Source of the DNA: Paraburkholderia solisilvae
GTDB lineage: Bacteria > Pseudomonadota > Gammaproteobacteria > Burkholderiales > Burkholderiaceae
DNA length: 64,000 nt
Reading direction: 5' to 3'
NCBI RefSeq assembly: GCF_902859875.1
Contig: NZ_CADIKF010000018.1
Location: 1-64,000, forward strand
A program made the position numbers and the translations under genes. The notes below the pieces were generated by a model. The model ran no database searches. It saw only the letters and a list, made by a program, of their open reading frames with translations, and was not told where the DNA came from. Of the stretch, positions 15,772 to 25,121 are shown in pieces (positions within the stretch are counted from its first letter, which is position 1; each line of letters begins with the position of its first letter).

Positions 15772-16901
15772 TATCTGTTCTTTGCGTTTTTTAACAATTG
15801 TTGTCTTGACTGATCTACGACTTTTCCCGCGATGCGAGCGCTGTATGTTCGCGCTTTGCACCTGCACGAAAACCCCTTTTTCGATACGTCGTCATGATAA
15901 GTGAAAGATTGCGCGCCGCGCAAACGGTTGCGAGGATTTTGCAACAACGCGCATCGATTGAATGATTGGTTCTGGAAAGCTTGATTGTGTCGATATATGC
16001 CGCTTGCATTGCGCTCGGCCCATTTCTACGCAAGCCGATGGCGAAGACATGTCGATATACGCATCACCTTCGAAACATTTGGATAACTAATCGATTGAGC
16101 AGGATGTCTTCGTGGTTCGGATATATTTCACGCTGAATGGCGAAGGTCGCTCGAGCAACGGCCGGCTATTCCGCCAACGACTGTCGCAACCGATCGCACT
16201 CCGGACACGCAAGGCGAGTGCGTGTACTGGACCGGTTCCTGAGTGATGTGAAGAGCAAGCCAAGCGTATGGTTTGCGCGCGAGGACGAAAATCGCCGACT
16301 GGGCGCTTGCGATGCGGGGTCACGCGCAGGCGTGTGGCTTTGCTCGCCGATGTCATGAAACGGTGACTACTGTGTCGTGTTCGTCACTGTTACGGCATGA
16401 GCAGAAATGAAAATGAAGGCGTGGGAAAACTAGCCATGTCGCGTCAGGATGGGGAACTTACACGTGCCGTCACCAATCCCTCCAAGGGAGCTTGATGGTG
16501 ACGCGCACACTATGGCAACGCGCGGCTGTTCCTCAAGGTGCGCGTGCTTCTCTACCACCTCGATAGTCTCCCATCCTCCCTGGATCCTTCAGCACCATCA
16601 ACGTGCCACGCTTAACGTGCCAGTTCGCCTACGTATGGCGCCGGTGGTCGTAAATGAAAGACTTCCATTCCGGCCGGCCGGCGCTCCCGAAGTCCCGCGT
16701 ATCGACCTGCGCCCACGCCCATCGTCACGCGTATCTACACGACCCAAGCAATCATGGTTGCGTCGTCGGTCACATGCCAGATCGGTCATGCACGCCAACC
16801 GGCGGCGGCCGAAAATGGCAGGCCCGGCACGAAAAGGTCACGGCCCGGCCGGGGAGGCAGACGCACGCTGCATCCTGGCGCTTTTGTCCGAACAACTCCC
16901 A
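15772..16901. other. Long gene-free stretch at the left border of the UbiD segment
   Basis: About 1.1 kb without a convincing gene. The frame reading into the permease from 16449 is open but its first 175 residues are Arg/His/Pro-rich and unlike any permease. A hairpin lies at 16468-16503 (CGTCACCA/TGGTGACG with an inner TCCCT/AGGGA). No tRNA 3' copy, integrase or transposase was recognised. It may be decayed foreign DNA. Confidence 0.45.
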
Positions 16902-16936
16902 TTGACAGTCGCAACGTCGTCATGCAATCATACAAA
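16902..16936 (+). promoter_or_regulatory. Candidate promoter and GntR operator before the permease-UbiD genes
   Basis: A consensus -35 box TTGACA at 16902-16907, followed by AT-rich sequence containing CAATCATACAA at 16925-16935. The core ATCATACAA also occurs at the gntR promoter (26116-26124) and, with one change, at 26166-26174. No clean -10 box is present at 17 bases. Regulatory assignment is inferred. Confidence 0.5.
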
Positions 16937-16973
16937 CATAATGGTCCATTCGCGAGATCTCACAGGAAACGGA

Positions 16974-18386
16974 ATGTCATCATCGCCTCACGCTGGCCGT
17001 CACCAATCCACCGTTAGCACTGCCGCAGGAAGCGAGGCGCACAGTACGGACGCCAAGTTCGATGTCCTCCCGGGGGGCCGCGTTCCCGCCAAGGACTCAG
17101 TCCTGATGGGGCTGCAGAACATCTTCGTGATGACCGGCATCTTTGTGTTTCCAGGGATCATGGGCCAATCCTTCGACCTTCCGGTCGGAACGGTAGCCGA
17201 CCTCTACAGCGGCACGTTCATCGGCTGCGGCCTGACAACAATCCTGATGGCCGGTTTCTTCGGCCGTGCGCCGCTCGTGGCCGGCCCTTATGCCGGTGTC
17301 TTCGCGGCGTTGCTGTCGTTCGGTCATATGCCTGGCAGCAGTCTCGGCGCCGCCTTCGGATCCCTCTGCGTCGCCTCGCTGATCTGGTGTGCGCTATCGG
17401 TGCCCATCCGCGGCAAGAGCGCGATCTCACTGCTCGCCCGCATCGTGCGCAGCCCCGAGGTCTCCGGCGTAATCGTGATGCTCGTGATGATGCAGATCGC
17501 CGATCTCGCGTTCCCGCACTGGCTTGGCAAAACCAAGGACCCGACCTTCCCGCTCATCAACATTGGCGCCGGGCTGGTGACCGCGCTTGTGCTGATGGTG
17601 CTGACAATTTCGAAAATTCGCATCCTGCGCCGCCTTGCGCTTCTGATCGCGCTGATTGCGGGGGCGGTGACCTTCGAATGCTTTCACGCGATCGATTTCG
17701 CGACGGTCGCCAACGCGCCCTGGCTGGTGTTGCCGCACCCGTTCGCCTTTGGCTTTTCGGTCAACGCCGAATATGTGCTGGTGTTTTTCCTCGTCATCGT
17801 CGCGATCAACATTCAGACGATGACGCTGATGAGTGTCGTTGGCGAATGGACCGGCGAAGCCATGCCGACCGCCCGCCTTTCCTGGGGTGTGTTCGGGACG
17901 ATGCTGGGCTCGGCGCTCGGGAGTTGCATCGGCGCGGTCAGCAACTTGCCCTACCCGGCCAATGTGGCGCTGCTGCGATCGACGCGCGTCGCGTCACGGC
18001 AGGTGACGATGGCGACCGGCATCATCCTGGTCATCATGGGCTTTTTCACCAAGCTCGACTACCTCTTCGTCGTGCTGCCGGTGCCGATCCTGGCGGCCGC
18101 TGCGACCGTGCTGTTCGGCATGGTGTTCGTCCACGGCGTCGAGATGCTGGCCGAGGTCGAGTGGACCGAGCGGCAACTTGCGATCACAGGCTTCTCGCTG
18201 ATGCTCGGCTTCGGCAGTCTGTTCGTCAGCCCCGAAGTGTTCAAGGCCTTCCCGCTCGTCGTGAGCCTGTTGCTCAAGCAACCGGTCATTGTCGGCGTCA
18301 CCTCGCTCATTATCCTGTCCGCGCTGCTGCCTGGACGCAGCCGCGTGGTCGAAGCGCCGCCGCTCCCGGTTCCGCGCCAGAACTGA
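16974..18386 (+). CDS. NCS2/NAT family permease with altered signature motif
   Basis: Polytopic inner-membrane permease of 470 aa of the nucleobase-cation symporter 2 (xanthine/uracil/ascorbate) family. LPGGRVPAKDSVLMGLQNIF opens the first helix, and about 12-14 hydrophobic segments follow. The family signature [QE]-N-x-G-x4-T before a VASR segment is replaced here by ANVALLRSTRVASR, so the substrate is probably not a standard purine or pyrimidine. I start at the ATG at 16974, which has AGGAAACGG just upstream; the longer frame adds 175 residues without membrane character. UbiD follows 123 bases downstream on the same strand. I infer import of an aromatic or heteroaromatic carboxylate for UbiD. 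Confidence 0.8.
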   Translation: MSSSPHAGRHQSTVSTAAGSEAHSTDAKFDVLPGGRVPAKDSVLMGLQNIFVMTGIFVFPGIMGQSFDLPVGTVADLYSGTFIGCGLTTILMAGFFGRAPLVAGPYAGVFAALLSFGHMPGSSLGAAFGSLCVASLIWCALSVPIRGKSAISLLARIVRSPEVSGVIVMLVMMQIADLAFPHWLGKTKDPTFPLINIGAGLVTALVLMVLTISKIRILRRLALLIALIAGAVTFECFHAIDFATVANAPWLVLPHPFAFGFSVNAEYVLVFFLVIVAINIQTMTLMSVVGEWTGEAMPTARLSWGVFGTMLGSALGSCIGAVSNLPYPANVALLRSTRVASRQVTMATGIILVIMGFFTKLDYLFVVLPVPILAAAATVLFGMVFVHGVEMLAEVEWTERQLAITGFSLMLGFGSLFVSPEVFKAFPLVVSLLLKQPVIVGVTSLIILSALLPGRSRVVEAPPLPVPRQN

Positions 18387-18440
18387 GCGCCCCCGGCGTG
18401 TGGTCCCGCCGGACATTGCGAAGGCGGAGTAGTACCGTTT

Positions 18441-18466
18441 TCGGCGCCTCGGCGCCGATCCTGTTT
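18441..18466 (+). terminator. Hairpin between the permease and UbiD genes
   Basis: Stem TCGGCGC/GCGCCGA around the loop CTCG, preceded by TTTT and followed by CTGTTTT. It may partly separate expression of the two genes or protect the 3' end of the permease message. Confidence 0.45.
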
Positions 18467-18509
18467 TAAATCCAAACTATGGGCCGCCATTCCGGCCAAG
18501 GAGAGTGTG

Positions 18510-20168
18510 ATGGACAAACTTTCGCGCGCCGCAACTGCTGCCGGCGATCCGCAGGGCGCCCCGCGCGACTTGCAGGAGCATATCGCCCGACTGGAGGCCA
18601 AGGGTCTGCTCACTCGCATCGAGCGGCCGATCAACAAGGATACGGAACTGCACCCGCTCGCGCGCTGGCAGTTCCAGGGCGGGCTGGACGAAGATCAGCG
18701 CCGCGCTTTCCTGTTCACCAACGTGGTCGACGGCGAAGGCCATACCTATGACATTCCGGTGCTGATCGGCGGCCTCGCCGCATCGCCGGAGATCTACGCT
18801 ACCGGCCTCGGTTTGCCGGTCGATCAGATCGGCAAGATCTGGATGGAAGCGATCGCCGAGCCGATCCCGCCGGTGATGGCGGAGCAGGCGCCCTGCCAGG
18901 AAGTGGTGATCACCGGCGACGCGCTGAAGCTCAAGGGCCTGTCGCGTCTGCCGGTGCCGGTCTCCACGCCAGGCTTCGATGCGGCGCCCTATCTCACCGC
19001 GACGCTCTGCGTGACCAAAGACCCGGAGAGCGGCGTCCAGAACATGGGCACCTACCGCGCCGCGCTGAAGGCCGAAGACCGGTTGGGCGTGCGCATGGCG
19101 AGCCGCCTGTCGGGCGCCGGCGGCTATCTCCATTGGGAGAAATATCGCGCCAAGGGCCAGCAGATGCCGTGCGCCATCGTGCTGGGCTGCGCGCCGGCCG
19201 TGCTGTTCACCGGGCCGCAGAAGCTGCAGATCGACCAGGACGAGATGGCCGTCGCCGGCGGCCTGATGCGCGCGCCGGTCGGGGTGGTGCGCTGCAAGAC
19301 CATCGATCTCGTCGTCCCGGCCGACGCCGAGATCGTGATCGAAGGTCTGATCGACACGGACGCACTGGAGCCCGAAGGTCCGTTCGGCGAGAGCCACGGC
19401 CATATCGCGCTCGAAGACTACAACATGTCGATGCACGTCACCGCGATCACGATGAAGAAGAAGCCGGTCTTCGTCTCGATCATCAGCCAGGTGACGCCGA
19501 GCGAAAGCTCGGTGCTGAAGAAGGTGGCCTATGAGCCGCTGTTCCTCGAGCATCTGCAGAAGACGATGGGGGTGCGTGGCGTGAAGCGGGTCGTGATGCA
19601 TGAACCGCTGACCAACCTGCGCAAGGTGATCTTCGTCCAGTTTGCGCGCGGCACGCCGCAGGCCGAGATCTGGCGCGGCATGCAGGGCGCCGCGACGCTC
19701 CAGGCGCAGTGCGGCAAGCTGGTTATCGCCGTCTCCGAGGATATCAACCCGGAAAATGCGGATGCGGTCTTCTGGTCGCTCGCCTACCGCTCCGACTTCA
19801 CGCATGACGTGCACGTGACGCCTTATCGCACCAGCGGGCATGGTCCCAAGTCCGGCCGCGCGCCGCTCGAAAGCACGCTGCTGATCGACGCGACGCTGAA
19901 GCACGACATGCCGCCGCTGGCTCTGCCGGCGGAGCAGTACATGACCGCTGCGCGCAAGATCTGGGAAGAGCTGCAACTGCCCCACCTCACGCCGCAGCCG
20001 CCATGGCACGGCTACCATCTGGGCGACTGGGACGCGCGCTGGGACGAGTATGCAAAAGCGGCGACCTCCGGCGGCTGGCGCGAGACCGGCGAGCGCACTT
20101 TCGCCAACCGGCGCGGCGGCGTGAAGCCGGAAACGCCGGTACGCGAGGCGTCGGGCGGTCACGAGTGA
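18510..20168 (+). CDS. UbiD-family prenylated-FMN-dependent decarboxylase
   Basis: Cytoplasmic non-oxidative decarboxylase of 552 aa. UbiD enzymes bind prenylated FMN and use an Arg-Glu-Glu set of residues. The Arg is visible in QNMGTYRAALKAEDRLG, and the two Glu in EPEGPFGESHGH, so the active site looks complete. The length is slightly above the usual 480-500 aa. AAGGAGA precedes the ATG at 18510 by 6 bases; a GTG three bases upstream is in frame. No ubiX homologue (prenyl-FMN synthase) is present here, so the cofactor must come from elsewhere in the genome. Substrates of the family are aromatic, heteroaromatic or unsaturated acids; phthalate-like, furoate or pyrrole carboxylates are all possible. 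Codon choice (GCC, GGC, AAG) looks unlike that of neighbours and hints at transfer. Confidence 0.88.
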   Translation: MDKLSRAATAAGDPQGAPRDLQEHIARLEAKGLLTRIERPINKDTELHPLARWQFQGGLDEDQRRAFLFTNVVDGEGHTYDIPVLIGGLAASPEIYATGLGLPVDQIGKIWMEAIAEPIPPVMAEQAPCQEVVITGDALKLKGLSRLPVPVSTPGFDAAPYLTATLCVTKDPESGVQNMGTYRAALKAEDRLGVRMASRLSGAGGYLHWEKYRAKGQQMPCAIVLGCAPAVLFTGPQKLQIDQDEMAVAGGLMRAPVGVVRCKTIDLVVPADAEIVIEGLIDTDALEPEGPFGESHGHIALEDYNMSMHVTAITMKKKPVFVSIISQVTPSESSVLKKVAYEPLFLEHLQKTMGVRGVKRVVMHEPLTNLRKVIFVQFARGTPQAEIWRGMQGAATLQAQCGKLVIAVSEDINPENADAVFWSLAYRSDFTHDVHVTPYRTSGHGPKSGRAPLESTLLIDATLKHDMPPLALPAEQYMTAARKIWEELQLPHLTPQPPWHGYHLGDWDARWDEYAKAATSGGWRETGERTFANRRGGVKPETPVREASGGHE

Positions 20169-20348
20169 GTGACCGTCTCCGGCGGCTAGCTCGGTGAAGC
20201 GAAACGTCCCAAGGCGGGTCGACAGACGCTCGCTTCATCAATGCGCAGGGCTTGCCCGGCGCGCATTGAAATTGTGGGTCGCTGCCGCGAACGCCTTGGG
20301 CGCCTGATCGAGCGACTGCGCGCGGCAGCGTGAATTCCGCTTCCTCAA

Positions 20349-20380
20349 AGCGCGATGGCCGGATAACCGGCCGTCGCGCT
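20349..20380. terminator. Hairpin between the convergent UbiD and cytochrome genes
   Basis: Stem AGCGCGA-x-GGCCGG paired with CCGGCC-x-TCGCGCT around ATAA, one mismatch in 14. It lies in the convergent gap 20169-20464 and could end both transcripts. No T run. Confidence 0.5.
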
Positions 20381-20464
20381 CGCTAATCAAACGTCGAGTC
20401 GGTGAGCGTCGATTCGCAGTCGCGCACACGACGCCCGATTCGGGCTTGGCTCTCTGTACCCTCC

Positions 20465-20830
20465 CTACTCTCCCGCCCTCGGCAACAGCTTGATGCTATC
20501 CGCCGCCGGCGGCTTCGGCAGCGACTCCAGATACGCATGGATGTCGCTTAGATCCGCGTCGCTCAGGATCTTTTCCGAGAACGGCGGCATGGCTCCGGAG
20601 GGCGCCCGCACATAGTAGGCAAATGCCTGATATGGCAGCAGATCGACGGCAATAGCCGGTCCCACTCCGCCCTGCCCGACCGTGCCGTGGCACAGGTAGC
20701 AGCCGTCTTTCAGAAAATGCTCGTGGCCGCGCTGAATGGCGCCGGACGTTTGCGCATGCGCCGGCGTCAGCAGCGCGCACGACGCGGTCACGGCGAGCGC
20801 CAGCGAAACAGTCCGCCTGAAAACGTTCAT
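20465..20830 (-). CDS. Exported single-haem c-type cytochrome
   Basis: Periplasmic class I cytochrome c of 121 aa. Residues 1-26 form a Sec signal ending TPAHA. The haem motif CYLCH is at residues 44-48, and the probable axial Met is Met81 in SGAMPPFSEKILSDADLSD. The start MNVFRRTVSLALAVTASCAL at 20830 is chosen over the longer frame. It begins 10 bases after the stop of the ThDP-enzyme gene, so the two are almost certainly co-expressed. In that context it is the likely electron acceptor for a periplasmic oxidative reaction, as small cytochromes are for periplasmic dehydrogenases. Confidence 0.88.
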   Translation of the reverse strand: MNVFRRTVSLALAVTASCALLTPAHAQTSGAIQRGHEHFLKDGCYLCHGTVGQGGVGPAIAVDLLPYQAFAYYVRAPSGAMPPFSEKILSDADLSDIHAYLESLPKPPAADSIKLLPRAGE

Positions 20831-20840
20831 CGCGGTTCCC

Positions 20841-22802
20841 CTAACGCGGTTGCGTGACGACATCGAGCAGCGCCGGATGGCCGCTCTTGACGACAGCCAG
20901 TGCGCGATCAATTGCCGGACCCAGCGCGGCGGGATCGGTGACCGGTCCTTCCGCCCACACGCCCATGCCTTTCGCGACGGTAGCGAAATCGACGTAAGGC
21001 TTCTCGATCAGTGTGCCCATCCGCCAGGTCTCCGGGTTGCGATCGCGCCGTGTCGCCATCCGCTGGATATGCATGGTTTCCTGATGCCACGCGCGGTTGT
21101 TATGCATGATCGTCAGTAGCGGAATCTGGTGATGCGCGAGGGTCCATAACACCGAGGGCACCATCAGCAGATCGCCGTCCGGCTGAATGTTGACCGCAAT
21201 ACGGCCCGTGCCCTTGCACGCGAGCGCCGCACCGGCCGCAGCCGGAAAGCCATAACCAATGCCGTACCCGCCCGAGCCGCCCATGAACTGCTCGTACTCG
21301 GTGAAATCCCAGAGCCGTTGAGGCCAATAGCTTTCGAATTGCGGCTGTGAAACCAGCGACCATTTCTCGTGGCGGATGCGCGCCCAGATTTCCTGGCATA
21401 ACCGCGCGGTGCTGATTGGAACGGCATCCCATCCGACCGCGGCAGCGTTTCGCGCCGTCTCGCGCATCTTCAGGTGCGCCGTCTGCATGGCCTCTTTGCG
21501 CGCGTCGAAACCGCCCGGTCGTCCTACGCGGCGAATCGCTTCGATCAGTGGGGGTACGGTCGCCTGCGCGTCCCCGCCGATCGGCAGGTCAGCCGCGAGA
21601 TAGCGCTGTATGTCGCCATAGCTCGACTTTGAATACAGATAGGCGTCACTGATGCTGATCACCTTGGCGTCCGGCTTGATCAGCCGCTTCGCCGGGCGCC
21701 CGGGCGTATCGGAGACCGTATTCGTCAGGCCCCACAGGTCGCCCACTTCGAGCGCCAGGATGACGTCGGCCTCGTCGATCAGAGACCTGTGCCGCGCCGT
21801 GTGATTCAGGTAATGCGCGGTCGGAAAATTCATCCGGCCGTACAGATCGATGACCGGTGCGTTCAACGACTCGGCGAGCTGCGTCAGTTGCACCACACCG
21901 TCCTGTGAATGCACGGCGCGGTCGACCACGATGACAGGATTCTGCGCGGCGACCAGCCATTGGGCCGCCTGTGCCAGCGCGGCCGCATCGCCCACAGGAG
22001 GTGCCACGTCGACCCGTTTGGGGATGCGCAGTTGCTGCGCGGTGTCGATCGGGTTCTCCTGCAGTTCGCCATCGGTGACGATCAGCACCGGCTCGCGCGG
22101 CGCAGTCGTCGCCACCATTCGCGCGCGCATGAAGCTTTCCGCGTAGTGTTGCAGCGACGCCGGCGCGTCGTCCCATTTGACGAAGTCGCGCACGATCGAA
22201 CCTTCATCGACGGCGGTGTGGATCCAGTCGACCCCGGGCAAACGCTTCGCGGCATCCGCCGTATTGCCCGCCAGCACGATCACCGGCACACGGTCGCACC
22301 ACGCGTTGTAAATCGCCATCGACGCATGCTGCAGACCGACCACGCCGTGGACCATGCTCGCCATCGGTTTGCCCGCCATCTTGGCGTAGCCGTGCGCCAT
22401 CCCTACCGCCCCTTCCTCGTGGCAGCAGACGATGATTTCCGGCGCCTTGTTGCCGCCATAATTGATGATCGATTCCTGCAGGCCGCGCAGTGCCGAGGAG
22501 GTCATCATCGACACATATTCGATGCCGGCGCTGCGCATCACATCGACCATGAAGTCCGAGCCCGGATTGCGCACGTGCCCTTTCGGCACATCGTCGGCAA
22601 GCGTACTCATGGTTTCAGCGGCGATCGTTCTCGACGACGGCTCGATCGGCGCCGCAGCCGCCGGTTGCTTGCCCTCGCCCGCTGCGCCGGCGATCGTAGC
22701 GGCGTGCGTCGTCCCCGCTACGCCGGCCGCGCCGGCGGCCAATGCGCCTTTGAGAAAACCTCGCCGACTGGGACCGCCCGCTCGTGTGTTTTTTCTATCC
22801 AC
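20841..22802 (-). CDS. Tat-exported thiamine-diphosphate-dependent enzyme (acetolactate synthase/benzoylformate decarboxylase fold)
   Basis: ThDP enzyme of about 653 aa with an N-terminal twin-arginine signal: SRRGFLKGALAAGAAG at residues 12-27, followed by an Ala-rich stretch. The Pyr domain contains IIVCCHEEGAVGMAHGYAKM; Glu129 of the HEEGA motif is the expected catalytic residue. The PP domain contains IQPDGDLLMVPSVLWTLAHH ending at an NN, the metal and diphosphate motif. The central domain resembles TPP_enzyme_M. No ATG starts this frame: GTG codons at 22853, 22811 and 22802 are possible, and 22802 has AAAGGTG 5 bases upstream. ThDP enzymes with export signals are rare; folded export through Tat makes sense for a cofactor enzyme. 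Its gene lies between a porin and a cytochrome c. Reaction inferred: oxidative or non-oxidative decarboxylation of a 2-oxo acid in the periplasm. Confidence 0.85.
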   Translation of the reverse strand: MDRKNTRAGGPSRRGFLKGALAAGAAGVAGTTHAATIAGAAGEGKQPAAAAPIEPSSRTIAAETMSTLADDVPKGHVRNPGSDFMVDVMRSAGIEYVSMMTSSALRGLQESIINYGGNKAPEIIVCCHEEGAVGMAHGYAKMAGKPMASMVHGVVGLQHASMAIYNAWCDRVPVIVLAGNTADAAKRLPGVDWIHTAVDEGSIVRDFVKWDDAPASLQHYAESFMRARMVATTAPREPVLIVTDGELQENPIDTAQQLRIPKRVDVAPPVGDAAALAQAAQWLVAAQNPVIVVDRAVHSQDGVVQLTQLAESLNAPVIDLYGRMNFPTAHYLNHTARHRSLIDEADVILALEVGDLWGLTNTVSDTPGRPAKRLIKPDAKVISISDAYLYSKSSYGDIQRYLAADLPIGGDAQATVPPLIEAIRRVGRPGGFDARKEAMQTAHLKMRETARNAAAVGWDAVPISTARLCQEIWARIRHEKWSLVSQPQFESYWPQRLWDFTEYEQFMGGSGGYGIGYGFPAAAGAALACKGTGRIAVNIQPDGDLLMVPSVLWTLAHHQIPLLTIMHNNRAWHQETMHIQRMATRRDRNPETWRMGTLIEKPYVDFATVAKGMGVWAEGPVTDPAALGPAIDRALAVVKSGHPALLDVVTQPR

Positions 22803-22841
22803 CGTTTTCACCTTTTGTGTCGAAACGATTCGGATCACGCG

Positions 22842-22863
22842 CGCGCCGCGCACATGCGGCGCG
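22842..22863 (-). other. Hairpin between the porin and ThDP-enzyme genes
   Basis: Perfect 8-bp stem CGCGCCGC/GCGGCGCG with a 6-base loop, 12 bases after the porin stop. No T run follows. It may lower read-through from the porin gene or stabilise the porin message. Confidence 0.5.
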
Positions 22864-22874
22864 GGTCCCGAGGT

Positions 22875-23921
22875 TTAGAAGAGGTGATTCATGCCGAACG
22901 ATATGCCGGTCTGACTGGCATGGGTGGATGGGTTCAGAGTGATGTTGGTGATCTCACCGCCCCTGTACTTCGTATAGTCGAAGTCCGCGTACAGAAGGGT
23001 TTTCTTCGAGAGGGCGTAAGTGACACCCACGATAGAAACGTCCTTTCTGCCGTGGACCCCGGCTGTAATATTTTTGTTGTCGTAATAGGCGCCGATGACC
23101 TGGATGAACGGCGTGATCTGATAACGCAGGCCGCCCCACAGGTATTGGTTTTTGGTCGAGCCGGTGACGGCGGTCGCCGTGTTCTGCAAGTTGAGCGACC
23201 AACCGCCGAGCGCGGTCACCGGCCCTAGCGTATAAGCGCCGCCCGCGGTGTATTCGTTGTCGCCCAAGAACGGACCCGTACCCGCAACAATCTGTTTTGA
23301 CTTGTGCGTGTAACCGAAACCGAATTTCACCGTATGCGTCCGATAGTTGAATCCGACTGCACGGGTCGAACCGTCGTCGACACTGCCGGCAACGCCGCCT
23401 AAAGCATATTCGGCGCGAAATACCGTCGGGCCGAAGGCGCCCGTATAGTTGATCGCGTTCGGATCGCGGCCGGAGGAATTGCCGTTGGTCACCCCCGACG
23501 CTTCGGTAATGCTCAAAAATTTGAAGTCGAACGGTTCGAAATCCTTAATCAGATAATGCTGCATCGCGAACATACGGCCAAGGTCGACCCGGCCGAATGG
23601 GCCTTCCAGACCGACCGTCGACCGTCGCTGGAACAGGGTGTTGTTGGTGTTGTCGAGCGTGCCCTGAGAAAGTACGAAACCCGCTTCCAGGTTGAACACC
23701 GCCTTCAGACCGCCGCCCAGGTCTTCAACGCCTCTGAAGCCCCATCGGTTCTGGTCGTAAACGCCGTTCGACGCCATCGTCAGCGCCGCGCCGCCGGCCG
23801 GGGTGCCATTCACCACATTGCGCAAGCCGCCGTCCAGCGAGCCGTACATCGTCACGCTGCTTTGCGCATGCGCCGCACCGGTACACAGGCCCAGTAGCGC
23901 CAGCACGGACACCTTGCTCAT
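22875..23921 (-). CDS. General outer-membrane porin (Gram-negative, Burkholderia type)
   Basis: Trimeric beta-barrel porin of 348 aa. Signal peptide MSKVSVLALLGLCTGAAHAQ, mature start SSVTMYGSLDGGLRNVVNG, then repeated amphipathic strands and the C-terminal HASQTGISFGMNHLF ending in Phe, as required for barrel assembly. NRWGFRGVEDLGGGLKAVFN and GLEGPFGRVDLGRMF are conserved turns and strands. I use the ATG at 23921, with AAGG 5 bases before; a TTG at 23972 also has a good site (GGAGGA) but adds 17 residues before the signal. First gene of the porin-ThDP-cytochrome group, probably the outer-membrane entry for its substrate. Confidence 0.88.
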   Translation of the reverse strand: MSKVSVLALLGLCTGAAHAQSSVTMYGSLDGGLRNVVNGTPAGGAALTMASNGVYDQNRWGFRGVEDLGGGLKAVFNLEAGFVLSQGTLDNTNNTLFQRRSTVGLEGPFGRVDLGRMFAMQHYLIKDFEPFDFKFLSITEASGVTNGNSSGRDPNAINYTGAFGPTVFRAEYALGGVAGSVDDGSTRAVGFNYRTHTVKFGFGYTHKSKQIVAGTGPFLGDNEYTAGGAYTLGPVTALGGWSLNLQNTATAVTGSTKNQYLWGGLRYQITPFIQVIGAYYDNKNITAGVHGRKDVSIVGVTYALSKKTLLYADFDYTKYRGGEITNITLNPSTHASQTGISFGMNHLF

Positions 23922-24064
23922 CGAGACCTTGCGGACCGTTGCCGGAAAATCTCCATTTACCTTATTCTTCAACCTCTCCTCCGTATCGCTTCGTTTTTCT
24001 CCAACTTGAATCGCTTTTCATATGGATTACTAAACGAAAGCCTGTTAAGCCCTCTGATTGAGTG

Positions 24065-24984
24065 TTACTTATCGTCGTTGTAGAACCCGTTCCAATCCTT
24101 GATCCACTTCCGGACCTGCGCGCTGCTCGCGCTGTTTCTGGTCCGTGATGTACTACTTGCTTTCGACCGCACGTTGCGGCATTGCCTCGTTACGCTCGTC
24201 CCTGTCGCGCCCGTCGCAACACCGACCCGCGGCCATGCTGGCCGCGGCGGCGGCAGGCCGCGTTCCTCCCAGGCCTTCGCGCTCTGGTCGCTACCGACCT
24301 CGAACACGCACGCGGTTTCCGCTGGCCGGCTCGGGTTGAATCACGGGGCGGCCGCACTTTCGTACTCAAAGCGGTTCCTAAGACCAGGATGGATGCCAGT
24401 CTTTCGGCGCGCACTCGCACGAGTTGGCGGACCGTCATGAATAGCACGAGCGGCGCCACGAGCAAGCGAGGTGAGAGGATGGAATACGGCATGCGCCGGT
24501 GGAGGGCTTCGAGCGTCCAGATCAGCGTGAGATAGCCGAGCGGCGCGCCGATCATCATCAGGATGAAGGCGTATCTAACCGTGGTATCCGTGCCGTGATG
24601 TGCTGCCGCCGCTGACGACAGTTGATGGATACGGTTGGGCAGGAAGGTAAGCCCACTGCGGCAAGCGAGCATCGCCGCCGACGCGACAACTACGCCGACA
24701 ATCGTCTTGCGGCGCAGGCTCGGCTCGAAGATGCTTGCGAAGAAGGTATGCGATGCGGGCTTCGCGGCGACGCCATCGCGCACTTTGAGCCAGCGCCGCG
24801 GTGCGGAAATAATGCGGCGCGCGAGTATCGTCGCCAGTTCCGGTACGGTGCCGAGGTCCGAGGAAGCGAACATCCAGCGGAGGAACGCAGAAATGAGCGC
24901 GAGCCATTGGCAGCGCGACAGGCGGAAAGCTGGCGCGCCCGCCGTTGTCGTTGCCACTGCGCTCATGTCCTGCGATTTGCCCAT
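24065..24984 (-). pseudogene. Decayed MFS transporter
   Basis: Remains of a major facilitator transporter. The N-terminus (RCQWLALISAFLRWMFASSD) matches a first helix, then the frame jumps to ISAPRRWLKVRDG and FEPSLRRKTIVGVVVASAAM, which correspond to the central loop and helix 7 of such proteins. Helices 2-6 are therefore missing, an in-frame deletion of several hundred bases. Later the frame degrades: the probable C-terminal ETACVFEVGSDQSAKAWEER is in a different frame, ending at 24065. The longest frame, 24190-24984, encodes 264 aa with an Arg-rich tail. It lies between the porin and the gntR gene, so it may once have been the uptake system of this locus. Confidence 0.6.
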
Positions 24985-25105
24985 GCTGCCGTCTCCTTGT
25001 CCCTTTCTTTTCCTTTCGATCAGACGCTTTCCATCGACTCGCGTGTTGGCACGCTAACATCCGTCGGCGCGAGTATATGGCGTAATACAATGATATTGCA
25101 ATACG

Positions 25106-25121
25106 TATGATGCGCATCATA
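25106..25121. promoter_or_regulatory. Perfect 16-bp palindrome upstream of the MFS remnant
   Basis: TATGATGC followed directly by its complement GCATCATA. It lies 122 bases before the MFS remnant start in an AT-richer stretch. The rest of 24985-25389 holds no gene. Likely an operator; regulator unknown. Confidence 0.5.

Noticed and set aside
16449..16973. N-terminal extension of the permease frame
   Set aside because: The 175 residues lack membrane segments or similarity, and a better ribosome site precedes the ATG at 16974.
15772..16973. Possible attachment site copy of the tRNA 3' end
   Set aside because: I looked for the TTCGAATC-containing T-arm and acceptor sequence and did not find it.
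18477..20162. 561-codon open frame opposite the UbiD gene
   Set aside because: Composition is antisense-like and UbiD shows full catalytic motifs.
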